A stretch of DNA of 11,829 nt from Paracoccaceae bacterium (GCA_007119835.1 SKOX01000500.1:1-11829), one strand, 5' to 3'; shown: positions 1-6,757, numbered from the stretch's first letter. Notes: generated by a model from the sequence alone, not told the origin. A program made the numbers and translations.

Positions 1-20
1 CGCCCCTCCGAGACGATCGC

Positions 21-77
21 GCCGGCGGCTTCAGCCATCGGTCGGGCTACGCCCTCCCTCCGCCTGAAGCCGCCGGC
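21..77. repeat. 14-bp perfect inverted repeat
   Basis: GCCGGCGGCTTCAG at 21-34 is matched exactly by its reverse complement at 64-77, with a 29-base spacer. The repeat lies just left of the antiporter fragment. It may be a hairpin or the end of a mobile element whose remainder is outside the window; I cannot assign it to a family. I see no convincing coding frame in positions 1 to about 115. Confidence 0.5.
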
Positions 78-121
78 CAACTTGGCTGTCGGTCCCCGGC
101 AGGAAGGTTGTCGCTCAACAC

Positions 122-704
122 TCGATGGCGATGGGCGCGTTCCTCGCCTGCGTCATGCTCTCGGGCTCGAGCTACCGCCACCAGATCGAAAGCGACATCG
201 AGCCCTTCAAGGGCGTGCTCTGATGGGCCTCTTCTTCCTCGCCGTCGGCATGTCGCTGAACTTCGGCACGGTGCTCGCCTACTGGCCGCTCCTTGTCGCG
301 ATGCTGGTCGCCTTCGTGCGGGTCAAAGCGGTGGCGATCTACCTCACCGCCCGCGCCTTCGGCAGCGCCAACCGCGTCGCCCTCGTTCGCACCGCGATGT
401 TCGCCCAAGCCGGTGAGTTCCCCTCGGGCGCGGGCGAGGCAGAGGTCATCATTATCTGCGTCGACAACCGCCGCGCGGCCAGCGCCATCGTCGAGCTGGC
501 TCGCCAGGAATTCCCGAACGCCACGCTGCTCGCCCGCAGCTACGACCGCGGCCACTCGATGGAACTGATCCGCGCCGGCGTCGACTTCGAGGTCCGTGAG
601 ACCGTCGAGTCCGCGCTCGCGATGGGGGACGAGGCGCTTCGCCGGCTGGGCTGTGCCGAGGCTACCGTGGTTGAGGCGCTGGAGGACATCGGCCGGCGAG
701 ACGG
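122..704 (+). pseudogene. Kef-type K+/H+ antiporter (CPA2 family) remnant
   Basis: This is a broken piece of a glutathione-regulated potassium efflux antiporter of the KefB/KefC type, an inner-membrane protein with a cytosolic nucleotide-binding (TrkA-N/RCK) domain. The first part (122-220) reads [13 protein letters not shown] and later [10 protein letters not shown], a typical transmembrane segment. It stops at TGA 221-223. The match resumes in another frame at 223 with MGLFFLAVGMSL, as expected after a 2-base insertion. The membrane part ends at AQAGEF near 420. The frame then jumps to the end of the RCK domain (EVIIICVDN, ILLAR-like FPNATLLARSYDR, RETVESALAMGDEALR), so by comparison with the family well over 100 residues are missing in between. 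The 5' end is absent, and the 3' end runs into a transposase fragment near 700. The open frame therefore hides at least three lesions, and no working protein is expected. Confidence 0.8.
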
Positions 705-1204
705 ATTTCCTCCATGCCGCCAACTACCTCGTCGATCTCGAGAACGCCGTCATCGGCGATGTCGAGGCGACCGCCCCGATCCGGCAGGCCGAGAACAAGG
801 CGGCTCGCGACATGATCGGGCGCACGCTCGACCGCTTCGACCTCTACCCCGAGCGCCTGGTGGCCGACACCGCCTACGGCGGGGCGGAGATGCTGGCCTG
901 GCTGGTCCACGAGCAGGGGATCGAGCCGCACAGAGGACTTCGTCTACGACCGGCGCGAGGATGCCTATCGCTGTCCCGCCGGCAAGTGGCTGCGCCAGTA
1001 CCGGCGGCCGTTCCGAACCGCGCGCAGCGGCGTCGGTGAGGACGGCATGATGCGCTACCGGGCGAGCAGGACCGACTGCGACGTCTGCCCGCTGAAGCCC
1101 CGTTGCACGCCGAAGGAGCCCGGTCGTAAGATCCTGCGCTCGATCCACGAGGGCGCCCGGGACTTGGCGCGATGCATCGCCAGGACGGACGCCTTCGTGA
1201 TCGC
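698..1204 (+). pseudogene. IS1182-family-like transposase fragment (DDE)
   Basis: This is the central and C-terminal part of a DDE transposase resembling the IS1182 group. The first segment (698-931) reads ETDFLHAANYLVD, ENAVIGDVEAT, FDLYPERLVADTAYG and ends at GIEPH. The aspartate of VADTAYG, codon 866-868, is the likely second catalytic acid. The match resumes at 933 in a different frame with EDFVYDRRE, so about 15 codons are lost by comparison with relatives and the frame is shifted. It continues with CPAGKWLRQY, GMMRYRAS, a cysteine cluster (CDVCPLKPRC) and ILRSIHEGARDLAR, and fades after TDAFVI near 1204. The N-terminal half and the extreme C-terminus are missing. No terminal inverted repeats were recognised, so this is a dead fragment rather than a movable element. 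The family call rests on remembered motifs. Confidence 0.75.
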
Positions 1205-1212
1205 AGGGGTGC

Positions 1213-1558
1213 GGCAAGGTTCCGCCGCGAGCCAGCGTGAGAGTTCTGCCATTACGAGCGTCGCGATTTGGCCCAGGTCATGCCCTTCTGCGACCAGCGC
1301 CGCCGGAACAGGCAGCGTTTCGTGTGCAGAGCGCCACTGGCGCTTGGGGAACATGGTCGGGTCGGTCGCAATGGCAACGGCCTCCAGCCGCTTGCACGGG
1401 ACCAGACTGCACGGAAAGACGTATCCGAGATAGAGGAGGCCCGGGCTGTCGAGCGACACAACGGCGTTGGGCTGTCGCCAACGGCCGTACTCGCTCGTGA
1501 CGGCGTAACCACGCTGTGGTAACCACGCCGTGCGAGTACGGCAGTCGCGCGGCCGCAC
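1213..1558 (-). pseudogene. unidentified reading frame, probably a truncated gene
   Basis: A minus-strand frame opens at ATG 1556-1558. It runs through about 115 codons of protein-like composition, with segments such as LLYLGYVFPCSLVPCKRLEA, RQWRSAHETLPVPAALV and LGQIATLVMAELSRWLA. The codons lean to G/C in third position, as in real genes of this genome, and the other five frames are less protein-like here. Past about 1213 the frame is only the antisense of the transposase fragment, so the original gene appears cut off at that junction. I do not recognise the family. The first 25 codons overlap the hairpin at 1484-1542. It could still be a chance open frame. Confidence 0.3.
1484..1542. repeat. 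long imperfect inverted repeat / hairpin
   Basis: GCCGTACTCGC at 1484-1494 pairs with GCGAGTACGGC at 1532-1542 (11 bp). After a 5-base bulge (1495-1499), ACGGCGT at 1500-1506 pairs with ACGCCGT at 1525-1531 (7 bp). Inside, ACCAC 1508-1512 and GTGGT 1516-1520 can close a 3-base loop. In total 23 pairs lie within 59 bases. There is no T-run on either side, so it is a poor terminator candidate. It may be a mobile-element end or a recombination site in the degraded island. Confidence 0.55.
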
Positions 1559-1719
1559 TACGTCCCGCGCGCGAGGTCGATAGGGACCAGGAGCCAGCGC
1601 GCACGCTCCAGGTCCAGTGGATCAGGTGGCACGACCGGAGCGCGCTTGGAGTGGGACAGCCGTCTCTCGCGGCCGGGGCAGAGACAGGCACAGGCCCTAA
1701 TCTGTGCGTATGTGGATCC
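1559..1719. other. gap with no supported gene
   Basis: Between the unidentified minus-strand frame and the integrase remnant I find no frame that I can support. A short minus-strand frame ending with TAG at 1558-1560 contains a protein-like stretch (PPDPLDLERARWLLVPIDL). It could be a frameshifted upstream part of the unidentified gene to its left. No repeats or RNA signals stand out. Confidence 0.3.
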
Positions 1720-2098
1720 CGGCCTGTCGAACTCCATCCGCATGCGCCGATTTTCAGGACCCGCCGCGGCGTTCCCTACCGGAAGATCAGCCTGTCAGAA
1801 GATTCTCGCGCTATCCGGAAGATCGTCCTTCCCGGCGACAAAAAGCAGCTTCAAGACATGCGGCGGACGGGTGCCGTCGAAGCCCAATCGGGCGGAGCGG
1901 ACCTGAGCGTCATATCGCAGAAGATGGCGAACACGGTCGCATCCTGCCAGCAGCTTCAGAAGACTTATCCTCCCGGTGAACATGGCTGCTGTCGAGCAGG
2001 CGGACGAGGCGAGGAAGCGCGGGCGGCGTCGTACGCAGGAGAACAAGTCGGCGCCAAAAGTTGAAACTCTTGGTCCCGGAAAGTCGAAATCGCGCTGA
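1720..2098 (+). pseudogene. tyrosine-type integrase, C-terminal remnant
   Basis: The frame reads PHAPIFRTRRGVPYRKISL, then VLPGDKKQLQDMRRTGAVEA, VISQKMANTVAS and LQKTY. This matches the C-terminal catalytic region of phage/island tyrosine recombinases. DMRRTG (1855-1872) corresponds to the second conserved arginine box, and the TAT codon 1966-1968 is the likely nucleophilic tyrosine. One extra base at about 1969-1970 shifts the frame. Reading on in the +1 frame restores LPVNMAAVEQADEARKRGRR and a lysine-rich tail to TGA 2096-2098. The 5' two-thirds, including the first catalytic arginine, are missing. The stop lies 27 bases from the CCA end of tRNA-Asp, the normal position for an integrase beside its attachment site. 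It is inactive on present sequence. Confidence 0.7.
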
Positions 2099-2125
2099 AG
2101 CTGCAGCGCAAGTTCCTGAGAAGAA

Positions 2126-2170
2126 TGGCGCGGTTGACGGGGCTCGAACCCGCGACCTCCGGCGTGACAG
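2126..2170. other. putative island attachment site (attL/attR half) at tRNA 3' end
   Basis: The 3' half of tRNA-Asp (T arm, acceptor strand and CCA) abuts an integrase remnant and decayed mobile DNA on its left, with core respiratory genes on its right. Integrases commonly recombine at tRNA 3' halves and restore the tRNA on insertion. The exact core cannot be fixed because no second copy of this segment lies in the window. This is inference from layout. Confidence 0.4.
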
Positions 2171-2202
2171 GCCGGCACTCTAACCGACTGAGCTACAACC
2201 GC
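2126..2202 (-). tRNA. tRNA-Asp (GTC anticodon)
   Basis: Read on the minus strand, the acceptor stem GCGGTTG (2196-2202) pairs with CAACCGC (2130-2136). It is followed by discriminator G (2129) and an encoded CCA (2126-2128). The D arm begins TAGCTCAG. The anticodon stem-loop is CCGGC-CTGTCAC-GCCGG with anticodon GTC, giving aspartate. The T loop is TTCGAAC. All arms fold without mismatch, so the gene looks intact. It is followed at once by an integrase remnant, so its 3' end is the probable attachment site of the island to the left. I could not identify a convincing promoter in the 78 bases upstream. Confidence 0.97.
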
Positions 2203-2251
2203 GCATATACGACCACTTGGGCGCTTCCTGACTGCGATTCAAGACCGTAGG

Positions 2252-2273
2252 CCAGGACCGCTGCGGTCCGTGG
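2252..2273 (-). terminator. candidate stem-loop after ccoS
   Basis: GGACCG (2255-2260) pairs with CGGTCC (2264-2269) over a CTG loop. CCA (2252-2254) and TGG (2271-2273) can extend the stem past a one-base bulge. It begins 7 bases beyond the ccoS stop codon in the direction of transcription. No U-run follows on the minus strand, so intrinsic termination is uncertain. It may instead protect the 3' end of the mRNA. Confidence 0.4.
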
Positions 2274-2280
2274 GGGGTGT

Positions 2281-2496
2281 TTACGGGCGCCCGTCGGGGT
2301 CGTCAAGCGCATTGCGCTCCCGATCGTCTTCTTCCGGCGCCGGAGCGGGACGGTCGTCCCATCGATCGGACAGGATACGGTTGGCCTCGCCTTTCGGATC
2401 CTCGAACTGGTTGCTTCGCAGAGCCCAGAAGAACGCCACGAGCCCCATCAGACCCAGGAAGAGCGTGACGGGAATGAGGAGGGTGAGGATGTTCAT
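2281..2496 (-). CDS. ccoS: cbb3-type cytochrome oxidase assembly protein CcoS (FixS)
   Basis: This is a small membrane protein of 71 residues needed for maturation of cbb3 oxidase. In Rhodobacter, CcoS is required for cofactor insertion into CcoN. The protein starts MNILTLLIPVTLFLGLMGLV, a single N-terminal transmembrane helix (about 3-26). The conserved FFWALRSNQFEDPKGEANRI block follows (22-41), then an acidic, proline-rich tail ending DDPDGRP. The size is typical of the family. The ATG overlaps the ccoI stop codon as ATGA (2493-2496) and there is no good Shine-Dalgarno sequence, so translation is probably coupled to ccoI. It is the last gene of the ccoGHIS group. Confidence 0.95.
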   Translation of the reverse strand: MNILTLLIPVTLFLGLMGLVAFFWALRSNQFEDPKGEANRILSDRWDDRPAPAPEEDDRERNALDDPDGRP

Positions 2497-4748
2497 TCGG
2501 CCGGAACCGGCGACGGGCTCGCGGAACCGAGCGCCGGCGCGCGAGCGCGACGGGGCGGCGCGCCCAGCCGCAGGGCATTCAGCGCCACGACGATGGAGGA
2601 AGCCGACATGGCGACTGCAGCGATCAGCGGGGTCACGAAGCCCGCATAGGCGATCGGCACAGTGATCACGTTGTAGCCGAAGGCCATCGCGAAATTCTCC
2701 ATGACGCGGCTGCGCGCGGTCCGGGCGAGCGCCAGTGCCTCGGGGATGCGGTCGAGCCGGTTGCCGAGCACGATCAGGTCGGCGGTGGAGCGGGTCGCGT
2801 CGACGGCCGAGGCGGGCGAGATCGAGACATGGGCTGCGGCGAGCGCCGCTGCGTCGTTCAGGCCGTCGCCGACCATGAGCACCTTCCGGCCTGCATGCGT
2901 CAGCGCCTCGAGATGGGCGACCTTGGAGTGCGGCGTCGCGCGCGCGGTGTGTGCCTCGATCCCGAGGCGGTCGGCGAGCGCGGCGACCGGGCGCGCGGCA
3001 TCGCCGGAGAGGAGCTCGAGCCGAAGGCCGGCCGCGCGCAGGGCTGCGACGGCGCCCGGTGCCTCGGCGCGGAGCTCGTCGGTGAAGAGCAGCGGCCGGA
3101 TCTCGTCGCCAATGCACAGCCAGGTCGCGGTGTGCTCCGGGTCGCCCTCCGCCCCGACCCATTCGGCACGACCGAGCCGGACCGGCGCGCCGCCGAGCAG
3201 CCCCTCGGTGCCGAGCCCTGGATGCTCCACGATGTCCGTGACCGGCGCGGCCTCGCCTTCATGCGCCTCGGCGATGGCGCGGGCCAGCGGGTGGGCGGAG
3301 GCGCGCGCCAGCGCCGCCGCGACGGCGAAGGCCTCGGGTGGCAGGCTCGCCGCGTTGAGGAGGACGGGACGCCCGGTGGTCAGGGTGCCGGTCTTGTCGA
3401 AGACGACGGTGTCGACCTCGGCCAGCTTCTCGAGGGCGGTGCCGTCCTTCAGCAGCACGCCTCGGCGGAACAGGCGGCCCGAAGCGGCGGTCAGCACCGA
3501 GGGCACCGCCAGGCCGAGGGCGCAGGGGCAGGTGATGATGAGGACCGCGGCTGCGATGTTGGTGGCCAGCCGCCAGTCGCCCGAGAGCAGTCCCCAGCCG
3601 AGAAAGGCCGTGATCGCGAGCACGTTGACGATGTGCGAGTAGTACTGCGAGGCGCGGTCGGCGAGGGTGGCGTAGCGGGTCCGGGACTGCTCTGCGGTCT
3701 CGACGAGGCGGGCGATCTCGCGCAGAAGCGTGTCGTCGCCCAGCCGGTCGGCCCGCACCGTTATGGGCCCGGAGAGGTTGGTCATGCCGGCCCGGACGCT
3801 TGCGCCCGGAGCGACCGCCTCGGGCATCGTCTCGCCGGTCAGCATCGACGGGTCGATCTCGGAGCGGCCTGCGGTCACGGTTCCGTCGACCGGGATGCGG
3901 CCGCCCGGCAGGACGTGCAGGAGGTCGCCCTCGCGGACGGCGTCGAGGGGGACGGTGTCGCGGTCGCCGTCTGGCTCGAGGCGGGTGACGTAGTGGACCT
4001 CGAGCGCGGCGAGCTCGGCCGCGGCGGACCGCGCGGAGGCGCGGGTGAGGTGGGCGAGGTATCGGCCGATCAGCAGGAAGAAGGTGAGCATCAGCGCCGC
4101 GTCGAAGAAGGCGTGCTTGCCCGAATGCATCGTCTCGTAGAGCGAGACGCCGACGGCCAGCAGGATCGCAGTCGAGATCGGCACGTCCATGTCGAGCCGA
4201 CCGGCCTTCAGCGCCGCCCAAGCGTTGCGGAAGAATGGCAGGGCGGCGAATGCGACGGCTGGGATCGCGATCAGCGCCGAGATCCAGTGCATCAGGTCGC
4301 GCGTCGTGTCGGTTGCGCCGGTCCAGACCGCCACCGAGAGCAGCATGACGTTCATCAGCGCGAAGCCTGCGACGCCAATGCGGGCGAGAAGGTCGCGGCC
4401 GGCGGCGTCGACGCGGGTCGCCTCGAGGGCGGCCGAATCGAGCGGCCGGGCCTCGAAGCCGAGGCCAATCAGGTGGTCGATCAGGCGGCGCTCGACGCCG
4501 GGCGTGTCCTCGGCGGTAACGGCGACGCGCTTCAGGGTGAGGTTGACGCGGGCGGCCCGCACCTCGGGATGGCGCGCGAGGCCGGCCTCGACGCCGCTGA
4601 TGCAGGCGGCGCAGTGGATCCCGGGAAGCGAGATCTCCACGCGGCGCGAGGGGATATCCCTTCGCGACGGCCGGCTGGCATTCGCGGCGGCGGGCGCCGC
4701 GGCGCAACCGGGGCAGGCCATCCCCGATGGGGAGGCGGCGTCTGTCAC
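2493..4748 (-). CDS. ccoI: copper-translocating P1B-type ATPase CcoI (FixI)
   Basis: This inner-membrane copper-exporting ATPase of 751 residues supplies copper for the CuB site of the cbb3 oxidase (family role). An N-terminal CPGC motif (12-15) is followed by a heavy-metal-associated domain with IHCAAC (44-49). The phosphatase motif SMLTGET is at 301-307. The membrane metal site CPC is at 407-409, inside IITCPCALGLAVPS. The phosphorylation motif DKTGTLT has its aspartate at 451, HP is at 486-487 and GDGLND at 627-632. The last two helices carry the YN pair (692-693) and MSASS (714-718), expected for copper-type pumps. I chose GTG 4746-4748 because it overlaps the ccoH stop as GTGA and leaves a normal-sized protein. 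The frame stays open upstream to 5315 but there it overlaps all of ccoH. Met-10 is a less likely alternative start. All catalytic residues are present. Confidence 0.95.
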   Translation of the reverse strand: MTDAASPSGMACPGCAAAPAAANASRPSRRDIPSRRVEISLPGIHCAACISGVEAGLARHPEVRAARVNLTLKRVAVTAEDTPGVERRLIDHLIGLGFEARPLDSAALEATRVDAAGRDLLARIGVAGFALMNVMLLSVAVWTGATDTTRDLMHWISALIAIPAVAFAALPFFRNAWAALKAGRLDMDVPISTAILLAVGVSLYETMHSGKHAFFDAALMLTFFLLIGRYLAHLTRASARSAAAELAALEVHYVTRLEPDGDRDTVPLDAVREGDLLHVLPGGRIPVDGTVTAGRSEIDPSMLTGETMPEAVAPGASVRAGMTNLSGPITVRADRLGDDTLLREIARLVETAEQSRTRYATLADRASQYYSHIVNVLAITAFLGWGLLSGDWRLATNIAAAVLIITCPCALGLAVPSVLTAASGRLFRRGVLLKDGTALEKLAEVDTVVFDKTGTLTTGRPVLLNAASLPPEAFAVAAALARASAHPLARAIAEAHEGEAAPVTDIVEHPGLGTEGLLGGAPVRLGRAEWVGAEGDPEHTATWLCIGDEIRPLLFTDELRAEAPGAVAALRAAGLRLELLSGDAARPVAALADRLGIEAHTARATPHSKVAHLEALTHAGRKVLMVGDGLNDAAALAAAHVSISPASAVDATRSTADLIVLGNRLDRIPEALALARTARSRVMENFAMAFGYNVITVPIAYAGFVTPLIAAVAMSASSIVVALNALRLGAPPRRARAPALGSASPSPVPAE

Positions 4749-5206
4749 GAATTCGGGCTCACATGGAGGGTGTGGCGCTGCTTCCACGGGGTGCCGTGAT
4801 CGTCCTCTGCCGTCACCAGCACGAGCCACCTGCCGGGATCGAGGTCGATCCTGCCGATAAAGCCCGCGCCGGTGGGCATCAGGTCCAGCGCCTCGTCGAG
4901 CGCGTCGGTGGTCGGACGGCCGACGGTGACGGTGAGGGCGGCAGGCCGCACCGTGTTTCCGGCCTCGTCGGTGAAGGCGACGTGAATGGCATCGCGCTCG
5001 CGCTCCAGAGCCATGGTCCAGCCGAGGGCCTGCTGGGCGCGCGTACGCTCGTTGAACTGCTGGCTCGCGACGTAGCTGTTCGGCACGATCAGGCCCGAGA
5101 AGGTCGTCACGGCATACCAGGCCATCAGCAGGTTCGGCGTCAGCACCACGAGGAAGGCGGCGATGGCGATGCCGAGCACCTTCTTGCCGGTCAGAGGTTT
5201 CGTCAC
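4745..5206 (-). CDS. ccoH: cbb3 oxidase assembly protein CcoH (FixH)
   Basis: This small single-span inner-membrane protein of the FixH family acts in assembly and stability of cbb3 oxidase and is associated with CcoN in related bacteria. From the chosen GTG at 5204-5206 it has 153 residues: MTKPLTGKKVLG, one transmembrane helix at about 10-31, then a periplasmic domain. That domain carries the family-typical GLIVPNSYVASQQFN (38-52) and GRWLVLVTAEDDHGTPWKQR (125-144). AAGGAG at 5213-5218 lies 6 bases before this GTG. A second GTG at 5246-5248 overlaps the ccoG stop (GTGA) and would add 14 residues (167 in total), but it has no ribosome binding site. Both starts are possible and I prefer the shorter. 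The stop overlaps the GTG of ccoI. Confidence 0.92.
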   Translation of the reverse strand: MTKPLTGKKVLGIAIAAFLVVLTPNLLMAWYAVTTFSGLIVPNSYVASQQFNERTRAQQALGWTMALERERDAIHVAFTDEAGNTVRPAALTVTVGRPTTDALDEALDLMPTGAGFIGRIDLDPGRWLVLVTAEDDHGTPWKQRHTLHVSPNS

Positions 5207-5212
5207 GTCGCG

Positions 5213-5218
5213 CTCCTT
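5213..5218 (-). promoter_or_regulatory. ribosome binding site deciding the ccoH start
   Basis: AAGGAG on the minus strand, 6 bases upstream of GTG 5204-5206. It lies inside the longer reading of ccoH that begins at 5248 and favours the shorter protein. Confidence 0.65.
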
Positions 5219-5244
5219 CGTCGTCAGCTGGTCTGGTTCCGTGC

Positions 5245-6675
5245 TCACTGCGGCCGGCCGTGGAACACGGTCGTCTGGGTCGTCCGGGCACCGGTCTCCA
5301 CGTCCTCGGCGGCAAGCTCCACCGGCACCCGCGCGGTGGTCGCGGCCGGGCTCGTCGGCTCCGCGGTCAGGTAGAGGCGCTGCCGCAGGGTCTGGTCGGC
5401 CGGAACCGTGACCACAAGTCCGTCCACGGCCTGAAGCTCCAGCACCAGCGGGGCGTCGGCCGCGGCGGACAGGCGCATCTCGCGGTCGTGACCGGTCATG
5501 TTGCGCAGGCGGATCTCGTAGGCGTTCCGCACCGAGCCATCGGTCAGCACGACGTTGATCGGGTTGCGGACCGGTTCGATGGCGAGCGTCGTGTCCGTCC
5601 GGACGGCCAGCGCCGCCAGCAGCGCAAGCCCGATGCCGGCCCAGAGTGTGAAGTAGAGCGCGATGCGCGGCCGCGCGATGCGCCGCCAGATCGGCACCGG
5701 CGCCTCGCCCTGGCGCTCGCGCTCGCCATCGGCGAGCGTGACGTAGTCGATCAGGCCGCGCGGCTTGCCGATGCGGGCCATGACGTCGTCGCAGGCGTCG
5801 ATGCAGAGCGCGCAGGTAATGCAGCCCATCTGCTGGCCGTTACGGATGTCCACCCCCGTCGGGCAGACGTTGACGCAGGCGTTGCAGTCGATGCAGTCGC
5901 CCAGGTTGGCGGCCGCCTCGGACTTGCGGTGCTTGCCCCGTGGCTCGCCTCGCCAGTCGCGATAGGAGACGGTGAGCGTGTTCTCGTCGGTCATCGCCGC
6001 CTGGATACGCGGCCAGGGACAGGCGTAGAGACAGATCTGCTCACGGGCGAAGCCGCCGAAGACGAAGGTCGTCGCCGTCAGGATGCCCATGGCAGAATAG
6101 GCGACGAACGGTGCCTCGCCGGTGACGAGGTCGCGGGCCAGCGTCGGCGCGTCGGCGAAGTAGAAGACCCAGGCGCCTCCCGTGCCCAGCGCGATCAGGA
6201 ACCAGACGAAGAACTTCAGCGCGCGCTTGCCGACCTTCTCCGCGCTCAGCTTCTGGCTCCAGAGACGGACGCGGGCATTCCGGTCGCCTTCGATCCAGCG
6301 CTCGACCAGCATGAAGAGGTCGGTCCAGACCGTCTGCGGGCACGCATAGCCGCACCAGACGCGTCCGAGCGCCGCCGTGAACAGGAAGAGGCCGAGGCCC
6401 GCCATGATCAGCAACCCGGCCACGAAGTAGAACTCGTGCGGCCAGATCTCGACGAAGAAGAAGTAGAAGCGGCGGTTGGCGAGATCGACCAGCACCGCCT
6501 GGTCCGGCAGGTTCGGGCCCCGGTCCCAGCGCAGCCAGGGCGTGATGTAGTAGATCGCGAGGGTGACCCCCATGATCCACCACTTGAGGTTGCGGTACCA
6601 GCCGGACACGCGGCGCGGGAAGATCGGCTCGCGTGCGGCGTAGAGTGGGGCTTCGGTCTCGGTCGTCTCGGTCAC
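5245..6675 (-). CDS. ccoG: cbb3 oxidase accessory polyferredoxin CcoG (RdxB/FixG)
   Basis: This membrane-bound iron-sulfur protein of 476 residues is needed for efficient biogenesis of cbb3 oxidase; the family has been linked to reducing Cu(II) for delivery to the oxidase. The N-terminal membrane part has helices at about 33-47 and 82-103. Paired cysteines follow in VWCGYACPQTVW (C108, C112), and helices at 152-174 and 191-209 precede CLYACPWPR (C215, C219). Two 4Fe-4S motifs follow: CIDCNACVNVCP (C261, C264, C267, C271) and CITCALCIDAC (C285, C288, C291, C295). A further helix at about 337-358 leads into a C-terminal immunoglobulin-like domain. The start is GTG 6673-6675, preceded by GGAGAG (6683-6688) at 7 bases. 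It heads the ccoGHIS group, has its own FNR-like box upstream and overlaps the upstream ccoH start candidate by 4 bases. No lesion is seen. Confidence 0.96.
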   Translation of the reverse strand: MTETTETEAPLYAAREPIFPRRVSGWYRNLKWWIMGVTLAIYYITPWLRWDRGPNLPDQAVLVDLANRRFYFFFVEIWPHEFYFVAGLLIMAGLGLFLFTAALGRVWCGYACPQTVWTDLFMLVERWIEGDRNARVRLWSQKLSAEKVGKRALKFFVWFLIALGTGGAWVFYFADAPTLARDLVTGEAPFVAYSAMGILTATTFVFGGFAREQICLYACPWPRIQAAMTDENTLTVSYRDWRGEPRGKHRKSEAAANLGDCIDCNACVNVCPTGVDIRNGQQMGCITCALCIDACDDVMARIGKPRGLIDYVTLADGERERQGEAPVPIWRRIARPRIALYFTLWAGIGLALLAALAVRTDTTLAIEPVRNPINVVLTDGSVRNAYEIRLRNMTGHDREMRLSAAADAPLVLELQAVDGLVVTVPADQTLRQRLYLTAEPTSPAATTARVPVELAAEDVETGARTTQTTVFHGRPQ

Positions 6676-6715
6676 GGTCGTGCTCTCCGTGCCCCATCCG
6701 GGGCGGGTCGCGGCC

Positions 6716-6721
6716 AGGCTA
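6716..6721 (-). promoter_or_regulatory. possible -10 element of the ccoG promoter
   Basis: TAGCCT on the minus strand lies 32 bases (centre to centre) downstream of the FNR-like box at 6744-6757. This is close to the 31-33 bases expected for a promoter activated from about -41.5. It matches the TATAAT consensus at only three positions, so it is weak alone and supported mainly by spacing. Confidence 0.4.
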
Positions 6722-6743
6722 CGGTTTCTACCTGCGCACGCCC

Positions 6744-6757
6744 ATGATCCGGATCAA
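6744..6757 (-). promoter_or_regulatory. FNR/FnrL box upstream of ccoG
   Basis: On the minus strand the sequence is TTGATCCGGATCAT, matching TTGAT-N4-ATCAA at 9 of 10 positions. It lies in the 178-base gap between ccoP and ccoG, 69 bases upstream of the ccoG start. FnrL is encoded in the same window, and a similarly placed site is known before rdxB (ccoG) in Rhodobacter sphaeroides. It suggests that the assembly operon has its own oxygen-controlled promoter. Confidence 0.8.

Noticed and set aside
1558..1743. Short minus-strand frame ending at 1558
   Set aside because: It has a protein-like C-terminal stretch, but no ribosome binding site, no family match and an early stop; it is mentioned only as possible decayed coding sequence.
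2203..2280. Promoter for tRNA-Asp (TTGAAT at 2237-2242, TATATG at 2204-2209)
   Set aside because: TATATG is too close to the mature 5' end to be a -10, and nothing good lies 17 bases from TTGAAT, so no promoter is called.
2829..4799. 656-codon open frame on the plus strand
   Set aside because: It is antisense to ccoI, whose minus-strand translation carries every P1B-ATPase motif. High GC content makes the opposite strand open by chance; the plus translation is low-complexity and Gly/Arg rich.
4749..5315. N-terminal extension of ccoI upstream to 5315
   Set aside because: The frame is open, but it would overlap all of ccoH. CcoI proteins normally begin just before the CPGC/HMA region, and the GTGA overlap gives a better start.
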